Shown here in pieces: positions 16,901 through 25,242 of a DNA stretch of 34,989 bases (the first letter of the stretch is position 1; the number at the start of each line of letters is the position of its first letter). The notes beneath the pieces were generated by a model, which saw nothing but the letters and a program-made list of their open reading frames with translations, was not told the DNA's origin and did not search any database. A program made the position numbers and the translations under genes. Origin of the DNA: DTU078 sp033808535 (lineage in GTDB: Bacteria; Bacillota; Clostridia; Oscillospirales; CAG-272). Location: assembly GCA_033808535.1 (NCBI GenBank), contig JAPXNL010000009.1:1-34989 (forward strand). Reading direction: 5' to 3'.

Positions 16901-17861
16901 AAATCCTGACACCGGCGTGACAGAGCATGACGCAATCGCCGCCGGTAAAACCGTCACCGTTGCGGGTATAATAACAAAGCGCACCAACAAGCTGACACGC
17001 TCGGGCGAGCCAATGGCGTTTGTAACGCTTGAGGACCGCTATGCGGATATGGAGCTTATCGTATTCCCGAAGGTGCTTACCGCGTATGACGGGTTGCTGA
17101 CATACGAGAACGCGATCGCTGCGACGGGCGAGCTTTCAGTCCGCGAGGACGCATATTCGGCGCGCGGACGCGGCGAGGACGAATCCGCCGCACCCGAGCC
17201 TAAGCTGCTGGTTCGCACTATAATCCCGCTTGCGGGAGAAGGAGCGGCGGCTCTGATAGCTGCAGCTCAAAAAGCCGCGGCGCAAACCGGCATGACTCAT
17301 AAACCCGCCGCTCAAGCAGCCTCACCTCAAAAAACCGCAGCTCAAGAAGCCACGGCACAAAAAGCCGGTAATACACCGCCCGGAATGGCTGCCGACGGCT
17401 CGGGTCATGGGGCGCAAGGCAATGCCGGCAGACGCGCTCCGGAGCGCACGACCGCTCCGCAGGCGGGTCCTGACGAGCCGCTTGTCTATATTCCCGCGGC
17501 TTACCGCGTGAACATTCCGGCGTCCCCGTCAGGCAATCGGCCGGTACAGCCGCAGTTAAGTGATAAACCTGCCGCTCAGAGCTCAAACACTGCGGCAGAG
17601 CGGCAGAGCCCTGTAGATTTGGCGCGTGAAAAGCCGAAAAAGCTCTACCTGCGCGTGCCCGATACGACGGGCAATGTATACCGCAAGGCTGTGAACCTCG
17701 CCGAGATATTCGAGGGCAACGCATACGGCAAAACAGAGACAATGTTTTACGATGCTTCAACCGGCAAATACTCGCGCTTTGAGCCGGGCGTATGTCTTTC
17801 CGACTTCGTGCTGGGCGAGTTTGTACGACTGCTGGGCAAAGATAACGTGGTATTAAAATAA
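13956..17861 (+). CDS. dnaE: DNA polymerase III alpha subunit DnaE, with a long low-complexity linker
   Basis: Replicative C-family polymerase. The 1301-residue protein begins MSDFVHLHLHSEYSLLDG, the PHP domain, whose metal-site residues look conserved (HLH, ITDHG, a histidine in NYHLVLL, SAC, NDVHY). The polymerase domain has GPGRGSGAGSLVAYL and the three catalytic aspartates Asp406 and Asp408 (PDFDIDF) and Asp557 (KFDFLGL), matching E. coli 401, 403 and 555. The HhH and OB domain (VTVAGIITKRTNKL) lies near residue 1000. Between the OB fold and a short conserved-looking C-terminus is a linker of about 125 residues (about 1100-1225), rich in Ala, Gln, Lys and Pro, built from imperfect AAQKA repeats. 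Typical DnaE is about 1150-1200 residues. ATG 13956 fits the family; an upstream GTG would add 26 unrelated residues. Confidence 0.96.
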   Translation: MSDFVHLHLHSEYSLLDGACRVSDIPKAAKAAGHDAVAITDHGVMYGAVAFFRACMDEGVKPIIGCEIYVAPRTRFDRTHGPDSENYHLVLLCKDEIGYRNLIHIVSRAFTEGFYSKPRADMELLEQRSEGLIALSACLGGYIQQAILRDDMAAAEEYARKLESIFGRDNFYLELQDHGLAEQEKVNAALAELSERTGIPLVATNDVHYIRRQDADTQAILMCIQTNNVITDGRPLGFETDEFYYKSTDEMRRLFSGYRDALSNTVKIAERCNFRFEFGKVYLPAFTPPGGMHPDDYLRKLANTGLAKKLMSGEIVPNESRTPEQYRERVDYELSVIAQMGYSEYFLIVADFVGYAKSHDIPTGPGRGSGAGSLVAYLTGITDVDPLFYDLLFEAFLNPERVSMPDFDIDFCYNRRDEVIAYVCEKYGHDHVAQIITFGTMAARAAVRDVGRALGMSYAEVDRVAKLIPQRLGITLEDAMLDTELRSVYDSDPKVRRLLDISRAVEGMPRHASTHAAGVVITDRPLETYVPLAVNGEVTVTQYDMDTVAMLGLLKFDFLGLRYLTIIDECCRQVRQTDPGFDLKKIPRDDEAAFAMISSGHTDGMFQLESGGMRQLLIRLRPQSIEDIMISIALYRPGPMDAIPKYLENRADPSKIKYKITALAEILNETSGVIVYQEQVMQIFRAVAGYSYGRADIVRRAISKKKADVIEAERTGFIESAVKLGCPREDAVELFEDMTAFANYGFKKGHAAAYAIISYQTAYLKAHYPGQYLAALMTSVLSSPSKLADYIAECTRLGIKLLPPDINESGAVFRYESPGEEGGVGAIRYGLLAVKGVGEGFIKKLIIERETNGRFTSLYNYISRTVAHGGNRRQAEALIKSGALDCLGAFRSRMLAVYEKLFDIVQAGSKNELEGQLDLFGADDEPQVVMPEIPEFGLRELLALEREATGLYFSGHISDQYKDAAEALGAVPINRIKNAFAENPDTGVTEHDAIAAGKTVTVAGIITKRTNKLTRSGEPMAFVTLEDRYADMELIVFPKVLTAYDGLLTYENAIAATGELSVREDAYSARGRGEDESAAPEPKLLVRTIIPLAGEGAAALIAAAQKAAAQTGMTHKPAAQAASPQKTAAQEATAQKAGNTPPGMAADGSGHGAQGNAGRRAPERTTAPQAGPDEPLVYIPAAYRVNIPASPSGNRPVQPQLSDKPAAQSSNTAAERQSPVDLAREKPKKLYLRVPDTTGNVYRKAVNLAEIFEGNAYGKTETMFYDASTGKYSRFEPGVCLSDFVLGEFVRLLGKDNVVLK

Positions 17862-18069
17862 ACGCCACTAAGCATTGCCGGATATTTTTTCCGGGAATGT
17901 CTGCATGGGGCGTGTGTTTTCTGCCAATGAGTGCAATGCATAACCGCAAAATGACTTTTATTTAATAAATTGGGAACAAAAATATTCACGCCAAAGTCAA
18001 AAACATGGGATATAATCATAACATCAAATCTCATTATAAAATGGCAAGCCGACACACGAAAGGACTGCG

Positions 18070-18090
18070 CCTGTACATTTGTGCAGGAGG
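18070..18090 (+). promoter_or_regulatory. hairpin overlapping the ribosome-binding site of the class A PBP gene
   Basis: CCTGTACA (18070-18077) pairs with TGTGCAGG (18080-18087) with one G-U pair. The last AGG is the first half of the AGGAGG Shine-Dalgarno sequence (18085-18090), which sits 14 bases before the ATG. The stem would partly hide the ribosome-binding site. A TATAAT at 18011-18016 lacks a convincing -35. Confidence 0.45.
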
Positions 18091-18104
18091 TATAAATTAT
18101 AAAA

Positions 18105-20984
18105 ATGCCTGAAAGAAGAAAGAAAAAGCAGATTGACTGGGGCGACGAGCTGGCACATTCGCTGAAGCTCGTCGGCAAAATTCTGTTGCGCATTTTCACA
18201 TATCTGTTCAATATACTTATGACCGTGCTGCTGATTGGGCTTATCACCGGCACGATAGTCGGCGGTGCGTTCGCGCTTTACATCAAAAACTATATAGACG
18301 CAAACATCGGGGATTTTGACCTGCTTTTCCGCACCGACCAGAAACTGACGACCACAATGTACTATATGGACTGGGAAGACAGAACCAACCGTATAGGCAA
18401 AATGGTGCAGATTGAGGACATCAAGCTCTACAGCTCGCAAAACCGCGTATACGCCTCATACAGCGATATACCAAAAAATCTTATAAACGCATTCATCGCT
18501 ATTGAGGACAAGCGGTTTGAGTCGCACAGCGGCGTGGATTGGATCACAACCATTAAGGCGACCGCCAACTATTTCACCGGCGGCAAGCTGACCGGCGGCA
18601 CCTCGGGCGGCTCGACAATAACACAGCAGCTAATCAAAAACGTCACCAAATATGACGAAGTCACAATACAGCGTAAAATCACCGAGATACTCCGTGCGCT
18701 GAAACTTGAGAAGGCGTATACAAAAGAGCAGATTCTGGAGATGTACCTTAACACCATCTCCCTTTCGCACGGATGCTACGGCGTCGCCGCAGCCGCGGAC
18801 ACCTACTTCAACAAAGATGTAAAAGATTTAACACTTATAGAATGTGCCGCGATTGCAGCGATCACGCAGAACCCCGCAAAATGGGACCCGATAAACCATC
18901 CCGAAAACAACCAGCTTCGCCGCGACCTGATACTGAAGGAAATGTATGATCAGGGCAAGATAACCCTGTCTGAATTTGAGTCTGCGTATAAAAAAGAGCT
19001 GGTGCTCTATTCCGGCAGTATGGGCTCGCCCGACACTGAAACAGCCGATGAGGAGACTTCGACGCGCAGAATCTATAACTGGTATGAGGATGCAGCGATA
19101 AGCGAAGCGCGCGACCTTTTGATGAAGCATTACGGCTACTCAAGCGAAGTCGCGTCAATGCTTGTCTACACGGGCGGGCTTAAAATAGTGCTTGCCATGG
19201 ATCCGGAGATCCAGCAAATTCTTGAAGAATACTACGCAAACGACTCGAATTTCCCGGCAGCCGATAAAAGCATCATACAGCCGAAATCGGCGTTTATAGT
19301 AATTGACCCCGAAACGGGCGACGTGCGCGGCCTTGTGGGCGACAGGGGTAGGAAAACCGCAAACCGCATACTAAATTATGCGACACAGACGCAGCGTCCG
19401 CCCGGATCGTCCATAAAACCGCTGTCCGTGTACGCGCCTGCGCTCGAATACGGGCTTATAACCTTCGGCTCGGCGATAGACGACACACCGGCGACTTTCG
19501 GCACCGAGACTGTCGGTCCGGACGGCAGGACAATTTACAGCCGACCCGACGGCTACCCGAACAACTACGATAAGACCTACCGCGGTCTGACCCCCGTGCA
19601 CTTTGCAATACGCCACTCACTGAACACCGTGGCGTATAAGGTGCTGCAGAAGCTGACGCTTTCCTCCTCGTTCGACTTTGTAAAGAACAAGCTGCATATA
19701 GACAGCTATATAGATTCAAGAGAACTGGCCGGCGGCACCATAATCTCCGACATGGACTATGCGGCGCTGGGGCTCGGCCAGATGAACTACGGCCTGACGC
19801 TGAAGGAAATAACAGCGGCGTATTCGATCTTTGCCAACAACGGCGTTTACAATACCCCGAAGATTGTGCTGAAGATAATCGACAGGGAGGGTAATGTCAT
19901 CATCGACAACACCGGCGGGTCCGAGATTGTCATCAGCGAGCAGAATGCGTCTATTATGACCAAAATGCTCGAGGAAGTCACCCATCTGGGTACAGCCGCA
20001 AGGCTTACACTCAAAAACACCGTCGATGTTGCGGGTAAAACCGGTACGACATCATCGGACAACGACCGGTGGTTTGTCGGTTACACGCCGTATTATATTG
20101 CCGGCTGCTGGTTCGGTTATGAAATGCCCAAGAGTCTTGATAAGTTTTCGGCGTCGTACAGCCCCGCTCTGAAGGTGTGGGACGACGTTATGACACTGCT
20201 CCATAAAAGATATATCGACGAGGCTGCTGCAGGCGGTGAACCGCTCAAAGAATTCAAGCTCGCAGACGGCGTTGTAACGGCGCAGTATTGCAAGGACTCC
20301 GGCAAAATGCCGGCCGAAGCCTGCTATGCAGACCCGAGAGGGGACCGGATTGAGACCGGATACTTCACGGTTGATACAATGCCCAAAGAGCCCTGCGACG
20401 TACACAGGCTCGTCGCATACGACGTTGTGCACGGCGGCGTGGCGACCTCGAGCTGCCCTGCATCAGACGTAAAATATGTGGGAATGCTGAATATATACCG
20501 CAGTTTCCCGGTCAGCCAGATTAACGTCGTCGACGCCCAGTATGTATATCGCGAGGTGCCGATAGGATCTCCGCTGTCAAACTCGACAAAGCTGCCGTTC
20601 TTTTACGCGTCGCTGCCCGAGGGAACTTACCCGGGGCTGAGCATCGCCGGCGGGCAGTTTAACTGCATTTGCCCCGCGCATTACCGCGACGGCGACACAC
20701 TGCTCGGCGACAAAAAGCCTGTCGAAACCGAGCCGCCGCCGCCCGATACTGCGTATGAGGACGAGGAAGGCTATATAGACGACGGCTGGATTTTGCCCGA
20801 CGATTCGATACCGCCGGACGAAACCGAAGAGGTACCGGAAACTGAGCCTCCCGAAACAGAGCCGCCCGAAACCGAAGCTCCGGCTGAAACTCAGCCAGCG
20901 GACATAGAGCCGCCGGAGTCTGAAACCGAAGCTGAAACAGAACCGGAAATCGATCTGCCGGATTTCATTTTGCCGGACTGGTAA
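18105..20984 (+). CDS. ponA: class A penicillin-binding protein (bifunctional transglycosylase/transpeptidase)
   Basis: Polymerises glycan strands and cross-links peptides at the outer face of the membrane. The 959-residue protein has a basic cytoplasmic N-terminus (PERRKKKQ) and a single membrane segment at about residues 30-60. The GT51 transglycosylase domain carries catalytic Glu134 in IAIEDKRFESHSGVD, GGSTITQQLIKN and RKITEILRALKLEKAYTKEQI. The transpeptidase domain has SSIK at 435-438, SLN at 505-507 and KTG at 645-647. The end is a Pro/Glu/Thr-rich, strongly acidic tail of about 85 residues with imperfect ETEPP repeats, finishing in LPDFILPDW. The tail probably spans the wall or binds cations. 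The start follows AGGAGG. A perfect intrinsic-terminator-like stem follows the stop. Confidence 0.95.
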   Translation: MPERRKKKQIDWGDELAHSLKLVGKILLRIFTYLFNILMTVLLIGLITGTIVGGAFALYIKNYIDANIGDFDLLFRTDQKLTTTMYYMDWEDRTNRIGKMVQIEDIKLYSSQNRVYASYSDIPKNLINAFIAIEDKRFESHSGVDWITTIKATANYFTGGKLTGGTSGGSTITQQLIKNVTKYDEVTIQRKITEILRALKLEKAYTKEQILEMYLNTISLSHGCYGVAAAADTYFNKDVKDLTLIECAAIAAITQNPAKWDPINHPENNQLRRDLILKEMYDQGKITLSEFESAYKKELVLYSGSMGSPDTETADEETSTRRIYNWYEDAAISEARDLLMKHYGYSSEVASMLVYTGGLKIVLAMDPEIQQILEEYYANDSNFPAADKSIIQPKSAFIVIDPETGDVRGLVGDRGRKTANRILNYATQTQRPPGSSIKPLSVYAPALEYGLITFGSAIDDTPATFGTETVGPDGRTIYSRPDGYPNNYDKTYRGLTPVHFAIRHSLNTVAYKVLQKLTLSSSFDFVKNKLHIDSYIDSRELAGGTIISDMDYAALGLGQMNYGLTLKEITAAYSIFANNGVYNTPKIVLKIIDREGNVIIDNTGGSEIVISEQNASIMTKMLEEVTHLGTAARLTLKNTVDVAGKTGTTSSDNDRWFVGYTPYYIAGCWFGYEMPKSLDKFSASYSPALKVWDDVMTLLHKRYIDEAAAGGEPLKEFKLADGVVTAQYCKDSGKMPAEACYADPRGDRIETGYFTVDTMPKEPCDVHRLVAYDVVHGGVATSSCPASDVKYVGMLNIYRSFPVSQINVVDAQYVYREVPIGSPLSNSTKLPFFYASLPEGTYPGLSIAGGQFNCICPAHYRDGDTLLGDKKPVETEPPPPDTAYEDEEGYIDDGWILPDDSIPPDETEEVPETEPPETEPPETEAPAETQPADIEPPESETEAETEPEIDLPDFILPDW

Positions 20985-20997
20985 AAATAACCGGAAT

Positions 20998-21029
20998 AAA
21001 ACCGCCGGACCGTAAGATCCGGCGGTTTT
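20998..21029 (+). terminator. intrinsic terminator after the class A PBP gene
   Basis: AAAACCGCCGGA (20998-21009) and TCCGGCGGTTTT (21018-21029) form a perfect 12-bp inverted repeat with an 8-base loop, 13 bases after the stop. The flanking A and T runs are symmetrical, so it could act in both directions. The next gene begins 36 bases later, suggesting it starts from its own promoter in or after this stem. Confidence 0.85.
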
Positions 21030-21065
21030 CAGTGTTAATATAATATAAAACAAAGCAGGATTAAA

Positions 21066-22196
21066 ATGACTGACAATCTGAATTTTTGCGCCGTGTGCCT
21101 GTTCGGGCTTGAGTCCCTGCTAGGCGAGGAGCTTGACGCCATGGGCTGCAAACGCACGGAAACAATAGACGGCAGGGTGTTTTTCACCGCGCCTGCCGAC
21201 TATGTCGCGCGCGTCAATATCCGCAGCCGGTATGCGGAACGCATATATATCGTGCTGGGCAGCTTTCAGGCCGAAACCTTTGACGCGCTTTTCGAGGGGA
21301 CGCGCGCATTGCCGTGGGAGGAGTTTATCGGGCGCGACGACAGGTTCCCCGTAACGGGGCATGCGGTGAAAAGCAGGCTGTTTTCGGTCCCCGACTGCCA
21401 GAGCATCGTAAAAAAAGCGATTGTCGAGCGCATGAAGCGCTTTTACCCGCTGTCGGTATTCCCCGAAACGGGAGCTGTCAGCCGTGCGGAGTTTTTCATC
21501 CTGCGCGACCGCGCGTGGCTGATGCTCGACACCAGCGGCGTTCCGCTGCACAAGCGCGGCTACAGGCCCGAGACCGTGACGGCGCCGCTGCGCGAAACGC
21601 TCGCAGCCGCAATTGCAAAACTCGCGCGCCCGCGCTCGGACGTGCTGTTCTGGGACCCCTTCTGCGGTTCGGGTACGATAGCAATAGAGGCTGCGATGCT
21701 GATGACCGGGCGCGCGCCGGGGCTGGAGCGCTCGTTTGCGGCGCAGCATGGCAAATATCTGCCGCAGAAGGCTTGGCGAGATGCATTTGAAGAAGCGCAG
21801 TCGGAGATCAAAGTTGACGCAGTGTTTGAAGCTTACGCCTCCGATATAGACCCCGACTGCGTCAGGATAACCCGCGAGAGCGCCGCGCGGTCGGGCGTTG
21901 ACAAATATGTAAAGACGTTTGTGGCAGACGCGCTCACAATCGAAACCGGCGGAAGGCGCGGGACAATAGTCTGCAACCCGCCCTACGGCGAGCGGCTGCT
22001 CGACCTCGAACGCTGCGAGCAGCTTTACAGGGACATGGGACAGAACTGGAGAAGGCTGGGCAAGTGGCAGATATATGTGCTCTGCTCGCACGAGGAGTTT
22101 GAGCGGCTTTACGGCCGCCGTGCAGACAAGGTGAGAAAGCTGTATAACGGCATGATTAAATGCTTTTATTATCAGTTCTTTAAAAATAAAGACTGA
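21066..22196 (+). CDS. THUMP-domain class I SAM-dependent rRNA methyltransferase (RlmL N-terminal half / YpsC type)
   Basis: Probably an N2-guanine methyltransferase of 23S rRNA, by similarity to E. coli RlmL (m2G2445) and Bacillus YpsC. The 376-residue protein has an N-terminal THUMP-like region (CLFGLESLLGEELDAMG, VNIRSRYAERIYIVLGSF), then HKRGYRPETVTAPLRETLAAAI, the SAM-binding motif WDPFCGSGTIAIEAAM around residue 200, and the catalytic NPPYGERL motif near residue 303. DPFCGSGT plus NPPYG is diagnostic of the UPF0020 family that methylates exocyclic amines. Length matches YpsC (about 385). ATG 21066 is preceded by GCAGGA. The target base is inferred. Confidence 0.9.
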   Translation: MTDNLNFCAVCLFGLESLLGEELDAMGCKRTETIDGRVFFTAPADYVARVNIRSRYAERIYIVLGSFQAETFDALFEGTRALPWEEFIGRDDRFPVTGHAVKSRLFSVPDCQSIVKKAIVERMKRFYPLSVFPETGAVSRAEFFILRDRAWLMLDTSGVPLHKRGYRPETVTAPLRETLAAAIAKLARPRSDVLFWDPFCGSGTIAIEAAMLMTGRAPGLERSFAAQHGKYLPQKAWRDAFEEAQSEIKVDAVFEAYASDIDPDCVRITRESAARSGVDKYVKTFVADALTIETGGRRGTIVCNPPYGERLLDLERCEQLYRDMGQNWRRLGKWQIYVLCSHEEFERLYGRRADKVRKLYNGMIKCFYYQFFKNKD

Positions 22197-22290
22197 CCGG
22201 AATTTGCGTTTTTGGGCAACAGCTAATGCAAAACACAACTGCAGTAAACAGGTGAGCATATTATTGCGCTTTTTGTTGAGCAGTGTTTTC

Positions 22291-22316
22291 TGCCGCGGTG
22301 ATATGCCGCGGTCATA
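22291..22316 (+). repeat. tandem 13-bp direct repeat upstream of the alaS promoter
   Basis: Two adjacent copies read TGCCGCGGTGATA and TGCCGCGGTCATA, differing at one base. They lie 47 bases upstream of the -35 box of the alaS promoter. Paired direct repeats at this distance could bind a regulator; no known site was recognised. Confidence 0.55.
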
Positions 22317-22362
22317 TACGGCGCGGCATTTCTTTCTTATATTAAATACGGCAGACAAAAAC

Positions 22363-22391
22363 TTGACAAAGCGCGCTTTTACTGCTATACT
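22363..22391 (+). promoter_or_regulatory. sigma-A promoter for alaS
   Basis: TTGACA (22363-22368) and TATACT (22386-22391) are separated by exactly 17 bases. The expected transcript start near 22398 leaves a leader of about 70 bases before ATG 22468, too short for a T-box riboswitch. Confidence 0.85.
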
Positions 22392-22467
22392 TATTTGTTA
22401 TCACCGGTTTTTCCGGGCTATAATATTAACGGTTAAAATTAAAAGCATCAAGGACGGATATAATATC

Positions 22468-25098
22468 ATGGAATGGACCTCGCTTGGTGACCTGCGGGAG
22501 AGCTTCCTGAGGTTTTTCGAGTCAAAGGGACACCTGCGTCACAAGAGTTTTTCGCTGGTGCCCGTCGGTGACAAATCTGTACTGCTTATCAACGCGGGCA
22601 TGACGCCGCTTAAAAAATACTTCACAGGCGAGGAAGAGCCGCCCCGCCGGCGCATGACAACCTGCCAGAAGTGCATACGCACGCCCGATATCGACCGGGT
22701 CGGCCTGACAGCCCGCCACGGCACTTTTTTTGAAATGCTGGGCAACTTCTCATTCGGCGATTATTTCAAGCGCGAGGCCATAACATGGGCATGGGAATAT
22801 ATCACCGAGTGGCTTAAAATACCCGCGGACAGGCTGTGGGTTACAATATACCTCGACGATGACGAGGCATATGACATCTGGCACGGCAAGGTCGGCGTGC
22901 CGGCCGACCGCATCGTGCGTCTGGGCAAGGAGGACAACTTCTGGGAGCACGGCACGGGTCCCTGCGGTCCGTGCTCGGAGATCCATTTCGACCGCGGCCC
23001 CGAATACGGCTGCGGCAAGCCCGACTGCAAGCCCGGTTGCGACTGCGACCGCTATATGGAGTTCTGGAACCTTGTGTTCACGCAGTTTGACAGCGACGGC
23101 AAGGGCAATTATACAAGACTTGCAAATCCCAACATCGACACCGGAATGGGACTTGAGCGCCTGGCATGCATCATGCAGGGCGTAAACAACCTTTTCGAGG
23201 TTGATACAATCAGAAATATAATGCTTGCAATCAGCAAGGTTGCGGGCGTTGAGTACGGCGCGGGCGAAAAGACTGATATTTCGCTGCGCGTTATAACCGA
23301 CCACATCCGTTCAACTACGTTTATGGTCTGCGACGGCATTGTGCCGTCAAACGAGGGGCGCGGATATGTGCTGCGCCGGCTGATGCGCCGCGCGGCGCGC
23401 CACGGAAGGCTGCTGGGCATTGACAAGCCCTTCCTTGCCGATATTATCGACGTCGTTGCGCGCGAAAATTACAGCGAATATCCCGAGCTGACCGAAAAGC
23501 TCGCGTATATAAAGCGCGTAGTCGCGACTGAGGAGGAGCGTTTTGCTGCCACCATAGACGCCGGGCTCGGAATTCTGTCGGGTATGATAACCGATGCCAT
23601 GGCTGCGGGCAAAAAAGAGCTCTCCGGCGAAGAAGTATTCAAGCTGTACGATACATTCGGCTTCCCTATCGACCTGACTCGCGAGATTGCAGCCGAGTCG
23701 GGGCTGACTGTCGACGAGCAGACATTCCGCGAACTTATGGCAGAACAGCGTGAACGCGCCCGCAGTGCGCGCGCCGGAATCGGCGGCTGGAGCGAGTCGT
23801 CCGGTTCTGAGTTTGAGCACCTGCTCAGGACAGAGTTTTTGGGATATAAATCAACATCATGTGAGGCGAAGGTCGTCGCAATTATAGCCGACGGCGAGTT
23901 TGTCGACCGCATAACCGAAGGCCGGTTCTCGCTTGTGTTCGACAGGACGGTGTTTTACGGCGAGGGCGGCGGACAGGTAGGCGATACGGGTTGGATTGAT
24001 GGCGACGGCGTATCGCTGACCGTCACCGACACCAAAAAGCAAAACGGCGTATATGTACACATGTGCACGCTTGAGTCCGGTCAAGTCGCGGTCGGCGATA
24101 CGTTGCGGCTGACAGTTGACGCAGAGCGCCGCAACGCGATCCGGCGCAACCACTCCGCCGCGCATTTGCTTCATGCAGCGCTGCGCCAGGTGCTGGGCTC
24201 GCATGTCGAGCAGGCCGGCTCGTATGTTGACGAGGAGCGCGTGCGCTTCGACTTCACGCATTTTGCCGCGCTGACAAAAGAGGAGCTCGACGCCGTTGAG
24301 CGCATCGTAAACGATCACATACTTGCGGGTGATGCCGTGGTTACTATTGAGACCGACCCCGATACCGCGCGCCAGATGGGTGCAATCGCGCTGTTCGGCG
24401 AAAAATACGGCAGTGTTGTGCGCGTAGTTAAGATGGGCGAGTTTTCCTGCGAGCTGTGCGGCGGCACGCACCTTGACAATACGGCGAAAGCGGGGCTTTT
24501 CAAGATCATATCCGAGTCTTCGGTCGCAGCCGGCGTGCGCCGTATCGAGGGCACGACGGGCTTCGGCGTGCTCGAGGTATTGCGCGAGCGCGACAATGCG
24601 ATTGCGGAGACTGCGCGTGAACTGAAGGCAAACGGGACTACAGACCTGCCCCGCCGTGCGGCTCAGATTCAGGCGGAGCTGAAAGCGGCGCGCCGCGAAG
24701 CAGAGATTGCAGAATCCAAGCTTGCCGCCGCGGAAGCGTCCAAGCTGTATGACACGGCAGAGAGTGTGGGCGAGGTAAAGGTTGCGGTATACAATGCCGG
24801 CAGCATGGCGCCCGACTCTGCGCGCGCGATGACAGACGAAGCAAAATCCGCTCACCCCGACCTTGTAATTGTGGTCGCGTCGACCGACGGAGAAAAGATA
24901 ACATTCGCCGTGGGATGCGGCTCCAAAGCAGTCGCGGCAGGTGCGCACGCGGGCAAAATCGCTGGCGCGGTCGCGGCGATAGCCGGCGGCAAGGGCGGCG
25001 GACGCCCCGACAGCGCAGCCTCGGGCGGGCGCGACGTGTCAAAGCTCGGCGAGGCGCTTGGCGCCGTTGCAGACATCGTTCGCGATATGCTAAAATAA
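22468..25098 (+). CDS. alaS: alanyl-tRNA synthetase
   Basis: Charges tRNA(Ala) and edits mischarged Ser and Gly. The 876-residue protein has the class II aminoacylation domain (RHGTFFEMLGNFSFGDYFKREAI as motif 2 region, GMGLERLACIMQG as motif 3 region) and the helical tRNA-binding domain. The editing domain carries YGEGGGQVGDTG and the zinc ligands H562-x3-H566 (HSAAH), C661 and H668 (CELCGGTH). The C-terminal DHHA1 domain ends GGRPDSAASGGRD. ATG 22468 begins MEWTSLGDLRESFLRFFESKGH, a standard start, with AAGGACGG about 12 bases ahead; a longer in-frame TTG opening at 22204 would add 88 unrelated residues and start upstream of the promoter. An extra cysteine-rich stretch, CGKPDCKPGCDCD, near residue 185 is seen in many bacterial AlaRS. 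Confidence 0.97.
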   Translation: MEWTSLGDLRESFLRFFESKGHLRHKSFSLVPVGDKSVLLINAGMTPLKKYFTGEEEPPRRRMTTCQKCIRTPDIDRVGLTARHGTFFEMLGNFSFGDYFKREAITWAWEYITEWLKIPADRLWVTIYLDDDEAYDIWHGKVGVPADRIVRLGKEDNFWEHGTGPCGPCSEIHFDRGPEYGCGKPDCKPGCDCDRYMEFWNLVFTQFDSDGKGNYTRLANPNIDTGMGLERLACIMQGVNNLFEVDTIRNIMLAISKVAGVEYGAGEKTDISLRVITDHIRSTTFMVCDGIVPSNEGRGYVLRRLMRRAARHGRLLGIDKPFLADIIDVVARENYSEYPELTEKLAYIKRVVATEEERFAATIDAGLGILSGMITDAMAAGKKELSGEEVFKLYDTFGFPIDLTREIAAESGLTVDEQTFRELMAEQRERARSARAGIGGWSESSGSEFEHLLRTEFLGYKSTSCEAKVVAIIADGEFVDRITEGRFSLVFDRTVFYGEGGGQVGDTGWIDGDGVSLTVTDTKKQNGVYVHMCTLESGQVAVGDTLRLTVDAERRNAIRRNHSAAHLLHAALRQVLGSHVEQAGSYVDEERVRFDFTHFAALTKEELDAVERIVNDHILAGDAVVTIETDPDTARQMGAIALFGEKYGSVVRVVKMGEFSCELCGGTHLDNTAKAGLFKIISESSVAAGVRRIEGTTGFGVLEVLRERDNAIAETARELKANGTTDLPRRAAQIQAELKAARREAEIAESKLAAAEASKLYDTAESVGEVKVAVYNAGSMAPDSARAMTDEAKSAHPDLVIVVASTDGEKITFAVGCGSKAVAAGAHAGKIAGAVAAIAGGKGGGRPDSAASGGRDVSKLGEALGAVADIVRDMLK

Positions 25099-25158
25099 AA
25101 ACCGGCGTAGCGAAAATGTAAATTTTTTCGCCCAGCGCATTATATTACATGATAACCC

Positions 25159-25187
25159 TTGAAAAAACATTCAAAATAGGGTAGAAT
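25159..25187 (+). promoter_or_regulatory. sigma-A promoter for efp
   Basis: TTGAAA (25159-25164), a 17-base spacer and TAGAAT (25182-25187). The expected start near 25194 gives a leader of about 50 bases to the efp ATG. Confidence 0.75.
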
Positions 25188-25242
25188 GTAATGCGTTACA
25201 CAAGAAAGAAAATTTATTTTAGATAATAAGAGGTTGAGTTTT

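Noticed and set aside
17875..17900. Terminator after dnaE (CCGGA/TCCGG with T-rich loop)
   Set aside because: The stem is only 5 bp, the T-run lies in the loop rather than after it, and no T-run follows.
21120..22358. 412-codon reverse ORF opposite the rRNA methyltransferase
   Set aside because: Composition is that of a shadow frame and there is no motif; the forward gene has complete catalytic motifs.
22204..22467. N-terminal extension of alaS from a TTG at 22204
   Set aside because: A TTGACA-17-TATACT promoter lies inside it and the family start is at ATG 22468.
25110..25131. Terminator after alaS (GCGAAAA/TTTTCGC)
   Set aside because: The stem is mostly A-T and the T-run belongs to the stem itself, so stability looks too low to be sure.
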